The translations under genes and the position numbers were made by a program. Below are positions 60,926 to 64,000 of a stretch of 64,000 bases of DNA, piece by piece. The notes under the pieces were generated by a model, which searched no databases, was not told where the DNA came from, and saw only the letters and a program-made list of their open reading frames with translations. Positions within the stretch are counted from its first letter, which is position 1. Each line of letters starts with the position of its first letter. Origin of the DNA: Rhodobacterales bacterium HKCCE2091 (GTDB lineage: Bacteria; Pseudomonadota; Alphaproteobacteria; Rhodobacterales; Rhodobacteraceae); NCBI GenBank assembly GCA_015689685.1, contig WVSL01000004.1, positions 124,001 to 188,000 on the forward strand, given 5' to 3'.

Positions 60926-63833
60926 GCATCCGCCCTCCGTCTGGGTCGTAGGCCACCGGGTCGATGACTTCGCAGATGACTTCCGACCCCCGCAGGTGGT
61001 CGACCGCCCGGACCCGCGAGCCGATCCGTTTCCGACCGCCGGCAAGGAAGCCGAGCGCGAGGTGGCAATCGAGCGTCGGGGAGTAGCAGGCGGAGGTGAC
61101 GTGGCCCTTCAGGTTCGTCCGCACCGGCGCGTCGCTGCCGTCGTAGAGCTGCGATCCGGCGAGGATCGGCTGCTCCAGTACCGCCGGGCGAAGACCGACG
61201 AGCGCGGTGCGCGCGAGATCGGTCAGGCCGGGCCGCGCGGCGGCGGCCTTGCCGATGAAATCCTTCTTTTTCGACATCATCCCCGCCATGCCAAGATCGC
61301 CCGCGGTGATCCGTCCGTCGATCTCCGCGTGGGTGATGAAGCCCTTCTCGATCCTCAGGACGTTCAGCGCCTCCATCCCGTAGGCGCCACCGCCGAGAGT
61401 TTCGGCCCGGGCGACGAGATCGCGGAACAGACCGGCGCCGTAACGGGCCGGAACGGCGATCTCGTATCCTTCCTCGCCCGAGAAGGAGATTCGGAAGAGC
61501 CGTGCAGGCGTGCCGGACAGCGTGGTTTCGGTGCAGCCCATGAACGGCAGGTCCGGCGGCGCACCGAACACGCTGGCGAGCAGATCGCGCGCCTTCGGAC
61601 CGGCGACGGCGAACTGCGCCCATTGCTCGGTGACCGAGATGTGCCGCACGGCGAGGTTGGGGCGAAGCCCCTGGGCGACGAAGTCGAGATGCGCCATGAC
61701 CTGTCCGGCCGCGGCAGTCGTCGTGGTCATGACGTAGCGGCCGGGGCCGAGGCAGGCGGTGGTGCCGTCGTCCATGACGTGCCCGTCCTCGCGCAGCATC
61801 AGGCCGTAACGAACCTTGCCGGGCGCGAGGGTGGAGTAGGTGTTCGTATACAAGAAGTCGAGGAATGCCCCCGCGTCCGGCCCCTGGATATCGATCTTGC
61901 CGAGCGTCGAGACATCGCAGACCCCGACCGCCTCGCGCACCATGCGAACCTCCCGGTCGCAGCTTTCGCGCCAGTGGTTTTCGCCGGGGCGGGGGAAGTA
62001 GCTTGGCCGGTACCAGAGTCCGGCGGCGATCATCGGCGCGCCGCGGTCGAGACTGGCCGCGTGGGAGGTCGTCAGCCGCTCCGGCGCGAAGCCCTTGCCG
62101 CGCGCCCCGGCCCCCATCGCGGCGATGGAGACTGGGTGGAAGGGCGGGCGGTAGGTCGTCGTCCCGGTCTCGGCGATGGTGCGCCCGGTGGCATCGGCCA
62201 GAACGGCGAGCGCGGCGATGTTCGAGTTCCGCCCCTGGTCCGGCGCCATGCCCTGCGTCGTGTAGCGCTTCATGTGCTCGACGGAGCGGAAGTTTTCCTG
62301 CGCCGCCAGCTTCACGTCCTTGGTCGTCACGTCGTTGGCGAAGTCGAGCCAGGCGCGGCCCTTGCCCTCCACCTGCCAGAGCGCGCGGGCGCGGCCGGGA
62401 TCGTCGGAGGCTGCGGGCAGGGGGATGTCTGGGGCGGTGAGGCCGAGCGCGGAAAGCGCGGTGCTTGCGGCGGCGATGCCCGAGGCGAGGCAGGCGGCGG
62501 TGGAGAAGTCACCCTTCGCCGCGCCGCAGACGGTGAGGCCCGGGACGTGGGTTTCGGGCGGGACGAAGGCGTCGATGCCGTCGTCCCAGACCGGCCGGTG
62601 GCCCATGTGGCACGTCAGGTGGACGTTCGGATTCCAGCCGCCGGACATGCCCAGGGCATCGACTGCGATCCGTTCCTCGCCCGCATCGGTCGCGACCGTG
62701 ATCTCGCGAAGCGCACGGCGCCCCCGCGTGCCCGTGACCTCGCCCCGGATGAGGCGGTAATCGCCCCGCGCGGTCGCATCCGGCCGCGGGTCGATGACCG
62801 CGACGACCTCGATCCCGGCGGCGGCCAGGTCGGCGGCGGTGCGGTGCGCGTCGTCGTTGGCGGCGAAGAGTGCGATCCGTTCGCCCGGCACGACGCCGTA
62901 GCGGTGGAGGTAGGACCGCAGGCCCGAGGCCATCATCACGCCGGGGCGGTCGTTCATCGGGAAGGCGATGGGGCGCTCGATTGCACCTGCGGCCAGAACC
63001 GCTGCGTTCGTCGCGATCCGCCAGAAGCATTCGCGGGGCAGGTCCGCGGATTCGGGCAGGTGCAGGCCGACACGTTCCAGCGCGCCGTAAGTCCCGCCGT
63101 CATAGGCCCCTGTGACGGTGGTGCGCGGCATGATTCGGACGCCGAGGCCACGAAGTTCCGACAGCGTGGCAGCGACCCAGTCGGCGGCTGGCTGTCCGTC
63201 GATCTCCTCCCGTTCCGACAGGAGCCGCCCGCCGGGTTCGGTCTGCTCGTCGGCGAGGATCACGTCCGCCCCCGCCCGGGCCGCTGTCAGCGCCGCCATC
63301 AGACCGGAGGGCCCCGCGCCGATCACGAGAAGGTCGCAATGGGCGAAGGCCTTTTCGGTCCTGCCGTCGTCATGTTGGCCGGAAAGCCGCCCGAGTCCGG
63401 CGGCGCGGCGAATGAGGGGTTCGTAGAGCTTTTCCCAGAAGGCGCGCGGCCACATGAAGGTCTTGTAGTAGAACCCGGCGCCCAGGAACGGCGCGGCGAG
63501 ATCGTTGACCGACAGGAGGTCGAGGTCGAGCGGCCCGAGCCGGTTCTGGCTGCGGGCGGTCAGCCCGTCGAACAGCTCCTGCATTGTGGCGCGGGTGTTG
63601 GGGGTGGTGGCGGCACCTTCGCCGATTTCCACCAGCGCGTTCGGCTCCTCCGACCCGGCGGTCAGGATCCCGCGGGGGCGGTGGTACTTGAACGACCGGC
63701 CAACCAGGGCGACGCCGTTCGCGATGAGCGCCGAGGCGAGGGTGTCGCCGGCGAAACCGGTGAACGTCTTGCCGTCGAAGGTGAAGGACAGGGGCCGGGC
63801 GCGGTCGATGCGCCCGTAACCGTCAACGCGCAT
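60918..63833 (-). CDS. soxA: sarcosine oxidase alpha subunit
   Basis: This 971-residue subunit demethylates sarcosine to glycine with tetrahydrofolate and oxygen together with SoxB, SoxD and SoxG. The N-terminal 2Fe-2S-like fold (residues 1-100) includes FKYHRPRGILTAGSEEPNAL. The NAD/FAD Rossmann motif is VIGAGPSGLMAAL (172-177 GxGxxG), and GGWNPNVHLTCHMG follows. The C-terminal part is the GcvT-like aminomethyltransferase that uses folate: LGKIDIQGPDAGAFLDFLYTNTYSTLAPGKVRYGLM, GEEGYEIAVP and EKGFITHAEIDGRITAGDLGM. Overlaps soxD by 11 bp and soxG by 8 bp. Role: glycine betaine/choline breakdown. Confidence 0.96.
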   Translation of the reverse strand: MRVDGYGRIDRARPLSFTFDGKTFTGFAGDTLASALIANGVALVGRSFKYHRPRGILTAGSEEPNALVEIGEGAATTPNTRATMQELFDGLTARSQNRLGPLDLDLLSVNDLAAPFLGAGFYYKTFMWPRAFWEKLYEPLIRRAAGLGRLSGQHDDGRTEKAFAHCDLLVIGAGPSGLMAALTAARAGADVILADEQTEPGGRLLSEREEIDGQPAADWVAATLSELRGLGVRIMPRTTVTGAYDGGTYGALERVGLHLPESADLPRECFWRIATNAAVLAAGAIERPIAFPMNDRPGVMMASGLRSYLHRYGVVPGERIALFAANDDAHRTAADLAAAGIEVVAVIDPRPDATARGDYRLIRGEVTGTRGRRALREITVATDAGEERIAVDALGMSGGWNPNVHLTCHMGHRPVWDDGIDAFVPPETHVPGLTVCGAAKGDFSTAACLASGIAAASTALSALGLTAPDIPLPAASDDPGRARALWQVEGKGRAWLDFANDVTTKDVKLAAQENFRSVEHMKRYTTQGMAPDQGRNSNIAALAVLADATGRTIAETGTTTYRPPFHPVSIAAMGAGARGKGFAPERLTTSHAASLDRGAPMIAAGLWYRPSYFPRPGENHWRESCDREVRMVREAVGVCDVSTLGKIDIQGPDAGAFLDFLYTNTYSTLAPGKVRYGLMLREDGHVMDDGTTACLGPGRYVMTTTTAAAGQVMAHLDFVAQGLRPNLAVRHISVTEQWAQFAVAGPKARDLLASVFGAPPDLPFMGCTETTLSGTPARLFRISFSGEEGYEIAVPARYGAGLFRDLVARAETLGGGAYGMEALNVLRIEKGFITHAEIDGRITAGDLGMAGMMSKKKDFIGKAAAARPGLTDLARTALVGLRPAVLEQPILAGSQLYDGSDAPVRTNLKGHVTSACYSPTLDCHLALGFLAGGRKRIGSRVRAVDHLRGSEVICEVIDPVAYDPDGGRMRG

Positions 63834-63999
63834 GACCGGCCTCCCGGGCGAGGGACGCGCCGGTGATGGCGTGGGTGATTGTGTTGCGCTGCACCACGAG
63901 CCAGGCGGTGCAGCCCGCGGTGTGGTGCCAGAGCTCCCGCGTTTCGCCCGCGGGGTTGTCCCGAAGGTGCAGGTAGTTGTGCCATGCCTGCGGTTGGGC
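63823..63999 (-). CDS. soxD: sarcosine oxidase delta subunit, 3' part
   Basis: The frame is open at the window's right edge; 58 residues of the C-terminus remain. They read QAWHNYLHLRDNPAGETREL and WHHTAGCTAWLVVQRNTITH followed by a short end, the typical SoxD pattern (the N-terminal zinc-binding cysteines are outside the window). SoxD is a small zinc subunit bridging the others. The TGA overlaps the soxA start by 11 bp. The order D-A-G on this strand implies soxB next, outside the window. Confidence 0.93.
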   Translation of the reverse strand, partial: AQPQAWHNYLHLRDNPAGETRELWHHTAGCTAWLVVQRNTITHAITGASLAREAGHAR

Positions 64000-64000
64000 G

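Overview
The window is 64 kb of very GC-rich bacterial chromosome (third codon positions are almost all G or C). Genes are packed tightly, and start codons often overlap the preceding stop as ATGA or GTGA. Gene content points to an alphaproteobacterium of the Rhodobacteraceae/Rhodobacterales: a heterotetrameric sarcosine oxidase cluster (soxD-A-G), the dnaG-rpoD pair, a YcjX/YcjF pair, SelD fused to an FAD domain, a DUF1127 protein, and intergenic repeats of a type I associate with this group. The genus cannot be fixed from the sequence. I see no rRNA, tRNA, CRISPR array, transposase, integrase or prophage gene, so this looks like core and shell chromosome.

Layout. 1-4.7 kb: trehalose synthesis (end of otsB, otsA), an SGNH hydrolase and two glycosyltransferases. 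4.7-11.4 kb: a DapA-family lyase divergent from a branched-chain-type ABC importer (binding protein, LivH, LivM, LivG, LivF). A 17-bp palindrome sits between the divergent genes. A small unrecognised gene is spliced into the importer operon, and an antisense coding-like remnant lies beside it. 11.4-14.9 kb: a SitABCD-type Mn/Fe importer preceded by two identical-geometry palindromes 30 bp apart. 15-19.1 kb: an RND efflux adaptor and pump behind a 20-bp dyad. 19.2-22.7 kb: 5-oxoprolinase (pxpBCA) and a beta-hydroxyacid dehydrogenase. 22.7-26.9 kb: selenium use (mnmH and an FAD-SelD fusion, convergent), then truA. 27-30 kb: a ycjX-GNAT-ycjF operon and a DUF1127 protein. 30-42 kb: a DMT transporter, an FAD monooxygenase, ileS, a class V aminotransferase, ygfZ, ogt, DUF3253, a YghU-like GST, a five-EF-hand protein and a HisC-like aminotransferase. 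42-52.9 kb: a short Tat-like peptide, DUF1992, valS, an orphan molybdenum hydroxylase large subunit, a DUF2235 hydrolase, hrpB and DUF3108. 53-60.4 kb: meaB, radC, a nuclease-like protein fused translationally to the end of rpoD, rpoD, dnaG and a pilin-like protein. 60.4-64 kb: soxG, soxA and the end of soxD.

The main non-genic signals are candidate operators at 5.65, 11.4 and 14.95 kb. There are also four related GC-rich repeats, which occupy the four convergent intergenic gaps longer than about 100 bp and occur nowhere else that I saw. A 15-bp tandem duplication separates two convergent TAG stops at 60.36 kb. No single dramatic new system is evident. The items most worth following up are the rpoD-coupled nuclease-like gene, the small gene inside the liv operon, the SitABCD tandem operator and the repeat family.
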